DNA from: Pseudonocardia sp. HH130629-09
GTDB taxonomy: Bacteria > Actinomycetota > Actinomycetes > Mycobacteriales > Pseudonocardiaceae
Assembly: GCF_001294645.1 (NCBI RefSeq)
Contig: NZ_CP011868.1
Location: forward strand, 3,100,001-3,164,000
Direction: 5' to 3'
DNA: 64,000 bases
Each line of letters opens with the position of its first letter. Position 1 is the stretch's first letter. Under the pieces are notes generated by a model, which saw only the letters and a program-made list of their open reading frames with translations, was not told where the DNA came from and did not search any database. This document shows, piece after piece, positions 1-8,540 of this stretch. Both the position numbers and the translations under genes were made by a program.

Positions 1-314
1 ACGTCGACGGCCTCCTCGGCCAGCACCCGGGCGTCGCGCTCGACGAGCAGGACCTCGCGGCGTGCGTCGAACGCGGCCTGGGCCTGGACGCGGGCGGCGT
101 TGACCCGCTTGCCGGCGTCGGCGCGCTCGGGGCCGGGCAGCTGCCCCAGCGACCGGCGGGCCATCGGGATCGGGGCGCGGTCGCCGAGGTGCGCGGGCTT
201 CGCCGCGGCCAGCGCGTCGAGGTCGCCCGCCTCGTCGAACGCCGTGCGGGCGGCCTCCACCGCGGCCTTCAGTACATCCGGGTCGAGAGGGCTCGCCGTG
301 TCGTTCTCACTCAT
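1..314 (-). CDS. pheS: Phenylalanyl-tRNA synthetase alpha subunit, N-terminal part (runs off the window)
   Basis: The minus-strand frame opens with ATG at 314 and stays open to the window edge, giving about 104 residues beginning MSENDTASPLDPDV. It contains the coiled-coil arm typical of PheS N-termini, including a GxLPGPERADAGKRVN-type stretch. The alpha subunit pairs with PheT to charge tRNA-Phe; the N-terminal arm contacts tRNA, and the catalytic domain lies outside the window. It is downstream of the rRNA methyltransferase, the order infC-rpmI-rplT-tsnR-pheS being usual in Actinobacteria. Only the N-terminus is visible, so identity rests on arm sequence and synteny. Confidence 0.85.
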   Translation of the reverse strand, partial: MSENDTASPLDPDVLKAAVEAARTAFDEAGDLDALAAAKPAHLGDRAPIPMARRSLGQLPGPERADAGKRVNAARVQAQAAFDARREVLLVERDARVLAEEAVD

Positions 315-351
315 GGTGCCCACGATCGTAGAGGGCGGCCGCGAGCGGGTT

Positions 352-1233
352 TCAGCCGCGCGCCGGGGGCAGCTGCGGGGCGACGCCCGCACGGGCCGCG
401 ACCGTCGCGTACAGGCAGATCGCCGCGGCGGTGGCGAGGTTCAGCGACTCGGCCCGGCCGTGGATCGGGACGCGGACCCGGTGGTCGGCGGCGTCGTGCA
501 CCTCGGCCGACGGGCCGTGTGCCTCGCTGCCGAGGATCCAGGCGACCGGCCCGGCGAGGGTCGGGGTGACGGCGGGGTCGTGCAGGTCGACCTCGCCGCG
601 CCCGTCGGCGACGAGTGTGGTCAGCCCGGCCGCCCGGCACATCTCGACGACGGCGGGGGCGTCCCGGTCGCGGGCCAGCGGCAGGTGGAACACGCTGCCG
701 GTGGAGGCCCGGACGGCCTTCCCGTTGTGCGGGTCGACGGTGTCCCCGGCGAGGAGGACCGCGTCGCAGCCGGCTGCGTCGGCGACCCGGATCACGGTGC
801 CGACGTTGCCGGGGTCGGAGATGCCGTCGCAGACGGTGACGAAGCCGGGGACCCCGGCCAGCGCGGCGGAGACCGGCACGTCGAGCAGGTCGCAGACGGC
901 GACGAGCCCCTGCGGGGTGACCGTCTCGGACAGACCAGCGGCGGCCTTGTCCGTCACCGGGGACACCCGGGCGCCGGAACGCTCCGCGGCCTCGACCAGA
1001 TCGGGTTGGCGCTCGGCGGCGTCGGCGGTGACGAACAGCTCGTGCACCGTCACGGCGGCGAGTGCCTCGCGGACGGCCTGGGCCCCCTCCACGAGGAAAC
1101 GCCCGGCCCGATCGCGCCCCACGCGTCGCAGCAGCTTGCGTGCCGCTGCGACGCGGGGAGTGCGTTCGGTACCGGGCGCGGAGTCCGCGGAGCGCTCGCC
1201 GGCGCTGCGCGACTCGATGTCGCCTCGGGTCAC
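352..1233 (-). CDS. tsnR: TrmH/SpoU-family RNA 2'-O-methyltransferase
   Basis: A 293-residue protein with GTG start at 1233. It has the N-terminal substrate-binding fold of the family (VEGAQAVREAL near residues 48-58) and the C-terminal SPOUT knot (SDPGNVGTVIRVADAAG near 140-157; WILGSEAHG near 232-240; ESLNLATAAAICLY near 262-275), which binds AdoMet and methylates a ribose 2'-OH in rRNA or tRNA. The start lies 2 nt beyond the rplT stop, so the gene is the distal member of the infC-rpmI-rplT operon and is probably translationally coupled. The exact target nucleotide cannot be read from sequence; tsnR is used by synteny and does not imply thiostrepton resistance. Confidence 0.85.
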   Translation of the reverse strand: MTRGDIESRSAGERSADSAPGTERTPRVAAARKLLRRVGRDRAGRFLVEGAQAVREALAAVTVHELFVTADAAERQPDLVEAAERSGARVSPVTDKAAAGLSETVTPQGLVAVCDLLDVPVSAALAGVPGFVTVCDGISDPGNVGTVIRVADAAGCDAVLLAGDTVDPHNGKAVRASTGSVFHLPLARDRDAPAVVEMCRAAGLTTLVADGRGEVDLHDPAVTPTLAGPVAWILGSEAHGPSAEVHDAADHRVRVPIHGRAESLNLATAAAICLYATVAARAGVAPQLPPARG

Positions 1234-1234
1234 C

Positions 1235-1618
1235 TCAGGCCGCGGAGCCCTGCTCGGTGCCGACCGGCAGGTTCTCCTTCGCCACCGCGACGAGCGCGGC
1301 GAAGGCGGCCGGGTCGCTCACGGCGATCTCGGCGAGGTTCTTGCGGTCGACCTCGACACCGGCGGCCTTGAGGCCCTGGATGAACCGGTTGTAGGTCATG
1401 TCGTTCGCGCGGGCCGCGGCGTTGATGCGGGTGATCCACAGCTGCCGGAAGTCGCCCTTGCGCGCGCGACGGTCCCGGTAGGCGTAGTTCATCGAGTGGA
1501 GCATCTGCTCCTTGGCCTTGCGGTACAGCCGCGAGCGCTGCCCGCGGTAGCCGGCGGCCGACTCGAGCGTGGTGCGGCGCTTCTTCTGGGCGTTCACGGA
1601 GCGCTTCACGCGTGCCAT
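1235..1618 (-). CDS. rplT: 50S ribosomal protein L20
   Basis: 127 residues, ATG at 1618, beginning [16 protein letters not shown] with the conserved [21 protein letters not shown] and [16 protein letters not shown] segments of L20. L20 binds 23S rRNA early in large-subunit assembly and in some bacteria represses its own operon. Length and sequence are normal. It is third in the infC-rpmI-rplT operon, about 77 nt after rpmI, with a GGAG-type ribosome-binding site just upstream of the ATG. Nothing is unusual apart from the tightly packed methyltransferase gene that follows. Confidence 0.97.
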   Translation of the reverse strand: MARVKRSVNAQKKRRTTLESAAGYRGQRSRLYRKAKEQMLHSMNYAYRDRRARKGDFRQLWITRINAAARANDMTYNRFIQGLKAAGVEVDRKNLAEIAVSDPAAFAALVAVAKENLPVGTEQGSAA

Positions 1619-1695
1619 GGGGTATCTCCTGGGGCTTCTCCGGCACTACCGCGGTGGGGGTGCGGCGTGCCGGGGTTCGTGAAAGGGGCGGAAGG

Positions 1696-1890
1696 TCAGT
1701 GACCGAGCAGCTTCTTGACGCGCTTCACATCGGCCTTGGCGAGCTCGACGGTGCCCGACAGGTCACGCTTCTCCTTGCGCGACTTGACCTCGAGACGGTG
1801 CCGCAGCCCGGCCTGCTGGCGCATGAGCTTGCCGCCACCGGTGATGCGGACGCGCTTCGCGGTCCCCTTGTGCGTCTTGTTCTTCGGCAT
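1696..1890 (-). CDS. rpmI: 50S ribosomal protein L35
   Basis: 64 residues, ATG at 1890, beginning MPKNKTHKGTAKRVRITGGGK and continuing with LMRQQAGLRHRLEVKSRKEKR, the standard basic L35 sequence. It is a small rRNA-binding protein of the large subunit, encoded between infC (about 100 nt upstream) and rplT. The length is canonical and there is no sign of damage. Confidence 0.97.
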   Translation of the reverse strand: MPKNKTHKGTAKRVRITGGGKLMRQQAGLRHRLEVKSRKEKRDLSGTVELAKADVKRVKKLLGH

Positions 1891-1990
1891 GACGTATCCG
1901 TTCGATGTCGGCCCCCGAGGTTCCGGGGGTCGGTGCGGGTACTGCGTGTCCCTCCCGTGCCCGGCGGCGGCCGGACACGGGAGTGGGACC

Positions 1991-2563
1991 TCACGCCTCG
2001 GCGTCTGCCGGGGCGTCGGAGCTGGCTGCGGCCGTCGTCTTGCGCGAGACCGGCTTCTTCGTCGGCGCCAGCACCATCGTCATGTTGCGGCCGTCCTGTT
2101 TCGGAGCGGCCTCGACGACGGCCATGTCACCGATGTCCTCGGCCAGGCGCTGGAGCAGGCGGTAGCCCAGCTCGGGACGCGACTGCTCGCGACCACGGAA
2201 CATGATCGTGACCTTGACCTTGTTGCCGCCTTCGAGGAAGCGGATGACGTGACCGCGCTTCGTCTCGTAGTCGTGCTTGTCGATCTTCGGCCGGAGCTTC
2301 TGCTCCTTGATCACGGTGAGCTGCTGGTTGCGCCGGGACTCCCGGGCCTTCTGCGCGCTCTCGTACTTGAACTTTCCGTAGTCCATGAGCTTGCAGACCG
2401 GCGGGCGGGCCTGGCCGGCGACCTCGACGAGGTCGAGGTCGGCGTCCTGGGCCAGCTTGAGGGCGTCCTCGATGCGCACGATCCCGACCTGCTCGCCGTT
2501 CGGGCCCACGAGGCGGACCTCGGGCACGCGGATGCGGTCGTTGATGCGGGGCTCTGTGCTGAT
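1991..2563 (-). CDS. infC: Translation initiation factor IF-3, probably initiated at a rare AUC codon
   Basis: IF-3 binds the 30S subunit, prevents premature joining of 50S and proofreads the initiator tRNA-start codon pairing. The conserved IF-3 N-terminus ([19 protein letters not shown]) extends 12 codons upstream of the first in-frame GTG (2527). That extension begins at an ATC codon at 2563, preceded by AGGAG with 5 nt spacing, and no ATG/GTG/TTG lies in frame between. I therefore place the start at ATC (190 residues). Known infC genes in many bacteria use AUU/AUA/AUC starts, which lets IF-3 repress its own translation. Both IF-3 domains are complete: N-domain to about residue 90, then the C-domain with [17 protein letters not shown]; the tail is alanine/acid-rich. 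Confidence 0.9.
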   Translation of the reverse strand: MSTEPRINDRIRVPEVRLVGPNGEQVGIVRIEDALKLAQDADLDLVEVAGQARPPVCKLMDYGKFKYESAQKARESRRNQQLTVIKEQKLRPKIDKHDYETKRGHVIRFLEGGNKVKVTIMFRGREQSRPELGYRLLQRLAEDIGDMAVVEAAPKQDGRNMTMVLAPTKKPVSRKTTAAASSDAPADAEA

Positions 2564-2772
2564 GGGGTCTCCTGAGTGACTCGCTGTGTCGCTACTACCT
2601 GCTGCGCCGGCGACGACAAGCGAAGACCCGTTGATCGGCCCGCGGCGGAATTCTGCCGTGAAGCCGGACCATGGACCCGGACACCGTCACAATCACGGCG
2701 CGGGTGGGAGTGGGGCTCCACTTGACGCCCGGAACACACGTGACAACGCGATCCCGGGTGGTCGCATTCCCG

Positions 2773-2778
2773 AGGGTA
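2773..2778 (-). promoter_or_regulatory. Candidate -10 element for the infC operon, with a long leader
   Basis: On the minus strand a TACCCT hexamer (TANNNT) lies about 210 nt upstream of the infC start, in the gap 2564-2852 between infC and uvrA. If used, it gives an infC mRNA with an unusually long 5' leader, consistent with the autoregulation known for this operon. I see no convincing intrinsic terminator in the leader. No other gene is supported in this gap. Confidence 0.4.
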
Positions 2779-2852
2779 ACAGGCCGCCGGTGCGCCGGGA
2801 ACGCGGGGTCGGGCCGGGACCTGCGCGGATCCGACCCGGGGCGGGACGGGGC

Positions 2853-5800
2853 TCAGCCTGCGCTGGCCGCCTTGGCCCGACTGCGCCGTGCGGTCGTCGA
2901 CCGGCCCGCGCCCGCGGTCCCCGTGCCGCTTCCGTTGCCCTTCGACGACGCGGCCCGCCGCCGGGCCGGTGTGACCGGGGTGTGGTCCGGGGTGACCAGG
3001 TCACGCAGGAACCGGCCGGTGTGGCTGTCGGGGTGCGCCGCGATCTGCTCCGGTGTCCCCTGCGCCACCACGGTGCCACCGCCCGAGCCGCCCTCCGGGC
3101 CCATGTCGATGACCCAGTCCGAGGTCTTGATGACGTCGAGGTTGTGCTCGATCACGATCACCGTGTTGCCCTTGTCCGCCAGCCCCTGGATGACGGCGAG
3201 GAGCTTGCGGATGTCCTCGAAGTGTAGGCCGGTGGTCGGCTCGTCGAGGATGTAGACGGTGCGGCCGTTGCTGCGCTTCTGCAGCTCGCTGGCGAGCTTG
3301 ACCCGCTGGGCCTCACCGCCGGACAGCGTCGGCGCAGGCTGCCCGAGCCGGACGTAGCCGAGGCCGACGTCGACCAGGGTCCGCAGGTAGCGGGCGATCG
3401 AGGTGATCGGCTCGAAGAACTCGGCGGCCTCCTCGATCGGCATGTCGAGGACGTCGGCGACGGTCTTGCCCTTGTAGTGGACCTCCAGGGTCTCCCGGTT
3501 GTACCGGGCGCCCTTGCAGACCTCGCACGGCACGTAGACGTCCGGCAGGAAGTTCATCTCGATCTTGATCGTGCCGTCGCCGGTGCACGCCTCGCAGCGG
3601 CCACCCTTGACGTTGAAGGAGAAGCGGCCCTCGGCATAGCCGCGGACCTTCGCCTCGGTGGTCGCGGCGAACAGCTTGCGGACCTTGTCCCACACGCCGG
3701 TGTAGGTCGCCGGGTTGGACCGCGGGGTCCGCCCGATCGGCGACTGGTCGACCCGGACGAGCTTGTCGAGCTCGTCGACGCCGTTGATCCGGGTGTGTCT
3801 GCCGGGGACCTGGCGGGCGCCGTTGAGCCGGTTCGCCAGCACCGTGGCGAGGATGTCGTTGATCAGCGTCGACTTGCCGGACCCGGAGACCCCGGTGATC
3901 GACACCAGGCCGCCGAGCGGGATGTCGACGTCGATGCCGCGCAGGTTGTGCTCCCGCGCGCCGACGATGGTCAGCCTGCGGTCGTGGTCGAGCACCCGCC
4001 GCTCGGGCAGCGGGATCGACTTGCGCCCGGACAGGTAGGCGCCGGTCAGCGAGGTGTCGTGCGACTCCAGGTCGGCGATGGTGCCCGAGTGCACGACGCG
4101 GCCGCCGTGCTCGCCTGCGCCGGGGCCGATGTCCACCGCCCAGTCCGAGGCGCGGATGGTGTCCTCGTCGTGCTCGACGACGATCAGCGTGTTCCCCAGC
4201 TCCTTGAGCCGGGTCAACGTGTCGATCAGCCGCCGGTTGTCGCGCTGGTGCAGCCCGATCGACGGCTCGTCGAGCACGTAGAGGACCCCGACCAGACCGG
4301 AGCCGATCTGGGTGGCCAGCCGGATGCGCTGCGCCTCGCCACCGGACAGCGTGCCCGCGGCACGGTCCAGCGACAGGTAGTCCAGCCCGACGTCGAGCAG
4401 GAAGCCCAGCCGGGCCTGCACCTCCTTGAGCACCGCACCGGCGATCATCGCCTGCCGGTCGTCGAGCACCATGCCGTTCAGGAACTGTGAGCACTCGGCC
4501 ACCGACATGTTCGACACCTGCGCGATCGACCGCTCCCCCAGGTCGCGGTGCGGCAGGGTCACCGACAGCACCTCGGGACGCAGCCGGGCGCCGTTGCACG
4601 CCGGGCAGGGGATGTCGCGCATGTAGCCCTCGTAGCGCTCCCGCTGCGACTCGGACTCGGTCTGCTCCAGGCGACGCTCGAGGAACGGCATCACGCCCTC
4701 GAAGTTGGCGTAGTACGAGCGCTCGCGACCGTAGCAGTTGCGGTAGCGCACGTGGACCTGGTCGTCGCTGCCGTGCAGGACCGCCTTCTGCGCGGCCGCA
4801 GGGAGCTTGCGCCAGGGGGTGTCCATCCGGAACCCGACCGCGGTGGCCAGACCGGACAGCAGCCGGCCGAAGTACTCCGCGTTGTGCCCGGACGACCATG
4901 GCGCGATGGCGCCGTCGCCGAGGGACAGGTCCGGGTCGGGGACGACCAGCTCCGGGTCGACCTCCTTCTTGATGCCGATGCCGGAGCAGGCCGGGCAGGC
5001 GCCGTAGGGCGAGTTGAAGGAGAAGGTGCGGGGCTCGAGGTCGTCGACGGCGAGGGTGTGCCCGTTCGGGCAGGCCATCTTCTCGGAGAAGCGGCGCTCG
5101 CGCTGCGGGTCGTCGTCGGGCAGGTCCACGAAGTCCAGCACGACCAGGCCGTCGGCCAGCCGCAGCGCGGTCTCCACCGAGTCGGTGAGGCGCTGCTTGG
5201 CCGTCGCCTTCACCGAGAGCCGGTCGACGACGACGGCGATGTCGTGCTTCTCCTGCTTCTTCAGCTTCGGCGGGTCCGACAGCGGGTGGACCGTGCCGTC
5301 GACGAGGACGCGCGAGTAGCCCTGGGCCTGCAGGTTCCCGAACAGGTCGACGAACTCGCCCTTGCGGGTCCGCACGACCGGCGCGAGCACCTGGAAGCGG
5401 CTGCCCTGCTCCATCTCCAGCACCTGGTCGACGATCTGCTGCGGGGTCTGCTTCTCGATCCGCTCGCCGCAGGTCGGGCAGTGCGGGATGCCGGCGCGCG
5501 CGTAGAGCAGCCGTAGGTAGTCGTGGATCTCGGTGATCGTGCCGACCGTCGAGCGCGGGTTGCGGTTGGTCGACTTCTGGTCGATCGAGACCGCCGGGGA
5601 CAGTCCCTCGATGAAGTCCACGTCGGGCTTGTCCATCTGCCCGAGGAACTGGCGCGCGTACGCCGAGAGGGACTCGACGTAGCGCCGCTGCCCCTCGGCG
5701 AAGATGGTGTCGAACGCGAGGCTGGACTTGCCGGACCCGGACAGCCCGGTGAAGACGATCATGCTGTCGCGGGGCAGGTCGATGTCGATGCCCTGCAGGT

Positions 5801-5909
5801 TGTGCTCGCGCGCGCCGCGCACGACCAGCTTCGGCCCCTCCGGAACCGGCGACGCGCCCGGGGACAGGGCGGTGCCGGCGTCGCGGCGGTCGGTGCTGTG
5901 GTCGCTCAC
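2853..5909 (-). CDS. uvrA: Excinuclease ABC subunit A
   Basis: UvrA is the damage-sensing ATPase of nucleotide excision repair; it loads UvrB onto lesions. The frame is open far upstream, but the start is set at GTG 5909, preceded by AGGAGG with about 8 nt spacing, giving 1018 residues. Two ABC modules are visible: Walker [10 protein letters not shown] near residue 55 and GVSGSGKST in the second half, two LSGGEAQR signatures, and the zinc-finger cysteines ([24 protein letters not shown]...CEVC). The C-terminus is a Ser/Arg/Lys-rich tail common in actinobacterial UvrA. An SOS-like box lies about 230 bp upstream. It is encoded alone, some 32 kb from uvrB. Confidence 0.97.
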   Translation of the reverse strand: MSDHSTDRRDAGTALSPGASPVPEGPKLVVRGAREHNLQGIDIDLPRDSMIVFTGLSGSGKSSLAFDTIFAEGQRRYVESLSAYARQFLGQMDKPDVDFIEGLSPAVSIDQKSTNRNPRSTVGTITEIHDYLRLLYARAGIPHCPTCGERIEKQTPQQIVDQVLEMEQGSRFQVLAPVVRTRKGEFVDLFGNLQAQGYSRVLVDGTVHPLSDPPKLKKQEKHDIAVVVDRLSVKATAKQRLTDSVETALRLADGLVVLDFVDLPDDDPQRERRFSEKMACPNGHTLAVDDLEPRTFSFNSPYGACPACSGIGIKKEVDPELVVPDPDLSLGDGAIAPWSSGHNAEYFGRLLSGLATAVGFRMDTPWRKLPAAAQKAVLHGSDDQVHVRYRNCYGRERSYYANFEGVMPFLERRLEQTESESQRERYEGYMRDIPCPACNGARLRPEVLSVTLPHRDLGERSIAQVSNMSVAECSQFLNGMVLDDRQAMIAGAVLKEVQARLGFLLDVGLDYLSLDRAAGTLSGGEAQRIRLATQIGSGLVGVLYVLDEPSIGLHQRDNRRLIDTLTRLKELGNTLIVVEHDEDTIRASDWAVDIGPGAGEHGGRVVHSGTIADLESHDTSLTGAYLSGRKSIPLPERRVLDHDRRLTIVGAREHNLRGIDVDIPLGGLVSITGVSGSGKSTLINDILATVLANRLNGARQVPGRHTRINGVDELDKLVRVDQSPIGRTPRSNPATYTGVWDKVRKLFAATTEAKVRGYAEGRFSFNVKGGRCEACTGDGTIKIEMNFLPDVYVPCEVCKGARYNRETLEVHYKGKTVADVLDMPIEEAAEFFEPITSIARYLRTLVDVGLGYVRLGQPAPTLSGGEAQRVKLASELQKRSNGRTVYILDEPTTGLHFEDIRKLLAVIQGLADKGNTVIVIEHNLDVIKTSDWVIDMGPEGGSGGGTVVAQGTPEQIAAHPDSHTGRFLRDLVTPDHTPVTPARRRAASSKGNGSGTGTAGAGRSTTARRSRAKAASAG

Positions 5910-6139
5910 GTTGCGCGCCTCCTGGGGTGGCGGTGCCGTCCGGGTCGGACCCGGTTGTGACGCCCGCGGGCTGACGGACATTCCCGGACCGGGCGCCCGT
6001 GGCCGGTGAGGTTCGTCCCCTCGTCCGCCGTCGATGCTAGGTGCGACCCCCGACAAGAACCCGGTGAGCGGGGCCCGGCGGTGGTCCGGCGCGGTGGATG
6101 CACCTCGGTACGCGCCGGTCGGTCCACCGCGCACGGTAC

Positions 6140-6155
6140 TCGCACGCCTGTTCGA
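6140..6155 (-). promoter_or_regulatory. SOS (LexA) box-like site between uvrA and the divergent hydrolase gene
   Basis: Minus-strand TCGAACAGGCGTGCGA matches the actinobacterial LexA consensus TCGAAC-N4-GTTCGA in 11 of the 12 half-site positions; the only mismatch is in the second half-site. Its position in the 325-bp uvrA/hydrolase intergenic region fits DNA-damage control of uvrA. The rest of the gap (5910-6234) holds no supported gene. Confidence 0.6.
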
Positions 6156-6221
6156 TCCGTCAGCGGCCCCGTGCGTGCGACCGGCGGGTTCTCCCCACCG
6201 CGGGATGTCGGGACGGGCCGC

Positions 6222-6227
6222 TACCCT
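6222..6227 (+). promoter_or_regulatory. -10 hexamer TACCCT, leaderless start
   Basis: TACCCT ends 7 nt before the GTG start at 6235 and no Shine-Dalgarno sequence is present, so transcription probably begins at or next to the start codon. Confidence 0.55.
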
Positions 6228-6234
6228 CCCGCTC

Positions 6235-6909
6235 GTGGACGTCCTGGAGAACTACACCGGTCACACCGAGCCGGGCGGCGCGGCCATCCGCCGCGACCTG
6301 GAGCGGCTGAGCATCAGCAAGATCTCGGTCGGCGAGATGGACAACAACGCCTACCTGCTCGTGTGCAAGCAGAGCAACGAGGCGCTGCTGATCGACGCGG
6401 CGGCCGAGCCGACCCGCATTGCCGACCTCATCGGCGCCGCGGACGAGCGCCCGGACCTGCGCCACCTGGTCACCACCCACCGCCACGCCGACCACTGGCA
6501 GGCGCTGGGCGCGATCGCGGGCATGTTCGAGCCGCGGCTGATCGCCCACCCGCTGGACGCCCCGGAGCTCCCCGCCCCGATGGACGAGTTCGTCGAGCAC
6601 GGCGACACGATCGCCTTCGGTGAGATCGAGCTGGAGGTCATCCACCTGCGCGGGCACACGCCGGGCTCGGTGGCGCTGCTCTACCGCGGGGAGGACCGGC
6701 CGCACCTGTTCACCGGGGACAGCCTGTTCCCTGGCGGTCCGGGCAAGACCTGGTCGGCGGAGGACAACGCGCAGCTGATCAGTGACCTCGAGGAGCGGGT
6801 GTTCGACCGGCTCGACGACGACACCTGGTTCTACCCGGGCCACGGTGACGACTCGACGCTCGGGGCGGAGCGGCCGAGCATCCCCGAGTGGCGGTCACGG
6901 GGCTGGTGA
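6235..6909 (+). CDS. Metallo-beta-lactamase-fold hydrolase (glyoxalase II-like)
   Basis: From GTG 6235 the product is 224 residues starting [15 protein letters not shown]. It carries the dinuclear-metal motif THRHADHW (HxHxDH) near residues 79-86, a second-shell GHTPGS, a GDSLFPGG metal aspartate and a terminal PGHGDDST histidine, so the active site looks complete. Members hydrolyse thioesters or related substrates in the cytoplasm; the substrate here is unknown. An MBL gene beside uvrA is conserved in mycobacteria. An upstream in-frame ATG (6034) would add 67 residues without family similarity and overlaps the promoter region, so I reject it. Confidence 0.85.
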   Translation: MDVLENYTGHTEPGGAAIRRDLERLSISKISVGEMDNNAYLLVCKQSNEALLIDAAAEPTRIADLIGAADERPDLRHLVTTHRHADHWQALGAIAGMFEPRLIAHPLDAPELPAPMDEFVEHGDTIAFGEIELEVIHLRGHTPGSVALLYRGEDRPHLFTGDSLFPGGPGKTWSAEDNAQLISDLEERVFDRLDDDTWFYPGHGDDSTLGAERPSIPEWRSRGW

Positions 6910-6918
6910 CCCTCGGCG

Positions 6919-7755
6919 TCACGCCGGGCCGCTGCGGGCGTAGCGGCCGGGCGTGACGCCGACCAGCCGCACGAACCGGCGGTGCAGGTGGGCCTGGTCG
7001 TGGAACCCCACCGCCGCGGCGGCCGCGGCCGGCGGCGTCCCGTCCAGCAGCAGTGACCGCGCCCGCTCGACGCGGCGGGCGTCGAGGTAGCGGTGCGGCG
7101 GAAGCCCGAAGCGGCGCGAGAAGGTGCGGACCAGGTGGCCGGGGTGGGAGTGCAGCAGGCGCCCGGCCTCGGCGAGGGTCACACCGTCGACGAGCCGGGA
7201 GTCGAGCAGGTCCCGCAGCCGGCCGGCCAGGTCCGTCGGCGGCGCCGAGGCGGGCCCGGCGGTCGGGTCCAGGTGCCGGGCGAGACGTTCGGCGACGAGC
7301 GCGAGGCGGCTCTCGGCGTGCAGCTCCTCCCCGGCACCGCCAGCGCGCGGTGCATCTCGTCGAGCCCGCGGCGCAGGAGGGGGTCGGCCACCCCCCGGCC
7401 GGTCGACCGCGGGGCCGACCAGCCCGTCCGTCCCGGACACGCCCGGGTCGGGGGCGGCGGGGTCGAGGTAGAGGACCCGTTTGCGGAAACCGGAGCCGCC
7501 CGCCGCGCGTCCGTCGTGCGCGACCAGCGGCGGCAGCAGCGTCACCGGGGCCTCCTCGGTCCCGTGCGGTCGCCGGTCCAGGTCGTAGCGCACGGCGCCG
7601 TCGTCGACGATCAGGACCGTCCACGTGGAGTGCGCGTGCAGCGGGTACCGGTGCCGGACGAAGCGCGCGTGCAGCACCTCCGTGATTCCCGGCACGCGCT
7701 GCGGCCGCCAGGCGGTTACGGCCTCGCCCGCCGCCCGCGAACCGGTTCCGGACAT
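6919..7755 (-). CDS. AraC-family transcriptional regulator (two compensating frameshifts inside)
   Basis: 278 residues, ATG at 7755. The N-terminus is a cupin-like sensing domain (HARFVRHRYPLHAHSTW; DDGAVRYDLDRRPHG) and the C-terminus has the paired AraC helix-turn-helix (GVTLAEAGRLLHSHPGHLVRTFSRRFG; AAAAAVGFHDQAHLHRRFVRLVGVTPGRYA). Between about 7332 and 7394 the frame reads Pro/Arg-rich nonsense while another frame reads ADPLLRRGLDEMHRALAVPG, the natural linker sequence. One base too many at the six-G run (7391-7396, minus sense) and one too few near 7331-7334 would explain it. The protein may still fold, since the shifted stretch is the interdomain linker. It is divergent from the DUF2000 gene, its likeliest target. 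Confidence 0.8.
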   Translation of the reverse strand: MSGTGSRAAGEAVTAWRPQRVPGITEVLHARFVRHRYPLHAHSTWTVLIVDDGAVRYDLDRRPHGTEEAPVTLLPPLVAHDGRAAGGSGFRKRVLYLDPAAPDPGVSGTDGLVGPAVDRPGGGRPPPAPRARRDAPRAGGAGEELHAESRLALVAERLARHLDPTAGPASAPPTDLAGRLRDLLDSRLVDGVTLAEAGRLLHSHPGHLVRTFSRRFGLPPHRYLDARRVERARSLLLDGTPPAAAAAAVGFHDQAHLHRRFVRLVGVTPGRYARSGPA

Positions 7756-7805
7756 GTGCGGAACGTACGAGAGTGCAGGGGTCCTGCCGCCCGAGGATCG
7801 ACGGC

Positions 7806-8249
7806 GTGACCGACACCGCCCTGCTCCCCGCCTCCTCCGATCGCCCCGCCACCAAGATCGCCGTCGTGCTGCGTGACGACCTGCTCGGCTGGCAGGTCGC
7901 GAACGTGACCGCCTTCCTCGCCGCCGGGGTCGCCGCGGGTGTCCCCGAGCTGATCGGCGAGCCCTACACCGACGCCGACGGCACCGCCTACCTGCCGACC
8001 CTCGGTCTGCCGGAGCTCGTGCGCGCCGGGGACGCGACGACGCTCGCGACCTGCCGGGCCCGGGCGGTCGGCCGCGGACTGCCGGTGGCGGTGTTCACCT
8101 CCGCGATGTTCGGCACCGGCAACGACCACGACGACCGTGCGGAGGTCGCGGCGGCCCGGGCCGAGGAGCTCGACCTGGTCGGGCTGGCGCTGCACGGGCC
8201 GCGCAACGCCGTCGACACGATCCTCAAGGGGACGACGGCCCATCCGTGA
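7806..8249 (+). CDS. DUF2000-family protein
   Basis: 147 residues from GTG 7806 (VTDTALLPASSD). It has the DUF2000 pattern: TKIAVVLRDDLLGWQVANVTAFLAAG at the start, a central LGLPELVRAGD, and VAVFTSAMFGTGNDHDDR followed by DLVGLALHGPRNAVDTIL. The family resembles peptidyl-tRNA hydrolase II folds; its biochemical role is not established. It is 50 bp from, and divergent to, the AraC regulator gene, a pairing that suggests local control. A weak GAGGAT 7 nt before the GTG could be a -10 for a leaderless mRNA. Its 3' end overlaps the next gene (opposite strand) by 26 bp. Confidence 0.8.
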   Translation: MTDTALLPASSDRPATKIAVVLRDDLLGWQVANVTAFLAAGVAAGVPELIGEPYTDADGTAYLPTLGLPELVRAGDATTLATCRARAVGRGLPVAVFTSAMFGTGNDHDDRAEVAAARAEELDLVGLALHGPRNAVDTILKGTTAHP

Positions 8250-8523
8250 CGGCCGGTGCGGCCAGCCCGGCGTCGTCGAACAGCTCCCGCCAGCGCGCCG
8301 CCGGGAGCCGGTCCAGAGGCCGGTCGGCCGACGCCCACGCCGCGGCGACCGCGTCGGGCAGCAGGTCCGCGCCGACCAGCCCGGCATCGGTGAGCTCGGC
8401 GAGCAGCTGCGGCACGCGGTGCCCGCCCACCCGGGCGACGGCGGCGTCCCAGTCGGCGCGGGTGAGCGGGCGGTCGCGGTCGAGCAGCGCGTTGACGGTG
8501 ATCTCGTACAGGGCCTGGCTCAC
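8224..8523 (-). CDS. Small hypothetical protein
   Basis: A 99-residue frame from GTG 8523 to TGA 8224, 17 bp downstream of the MFS gene on the same strand and overlapping the end of the convergent DUF2000 gene by 26 bp. It is acidic and alpha-helical by composition (VSQALYEITVNALLDRDRPLT; VPQLLAELTDAGLVGADLLP). I recognise no family. Support for it being real is its codon usage, position as a second gene behind the transporter, and lack of a better frame. No SD is obvious. Confidence 0.5.
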   Translation of the reverse strand: MSQALYEITVNALLDRDRPLTRADWDAAVARVGGHRVPQLLAELTDAGLVGADLLPDAVAAAWASADRPLDRLPAARWRELFDDAGLAAPAVTDGPSSP

Positions 8524-8540
8524 GCCGCCAGGATGCCCCC

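Noticed and set aside
2590..2700. A short upstream frame in the infC leader as a leader peptide
   Set aside because: Several possible starts, no ribosome-binding site and no amino-acid signature tied to regulation.
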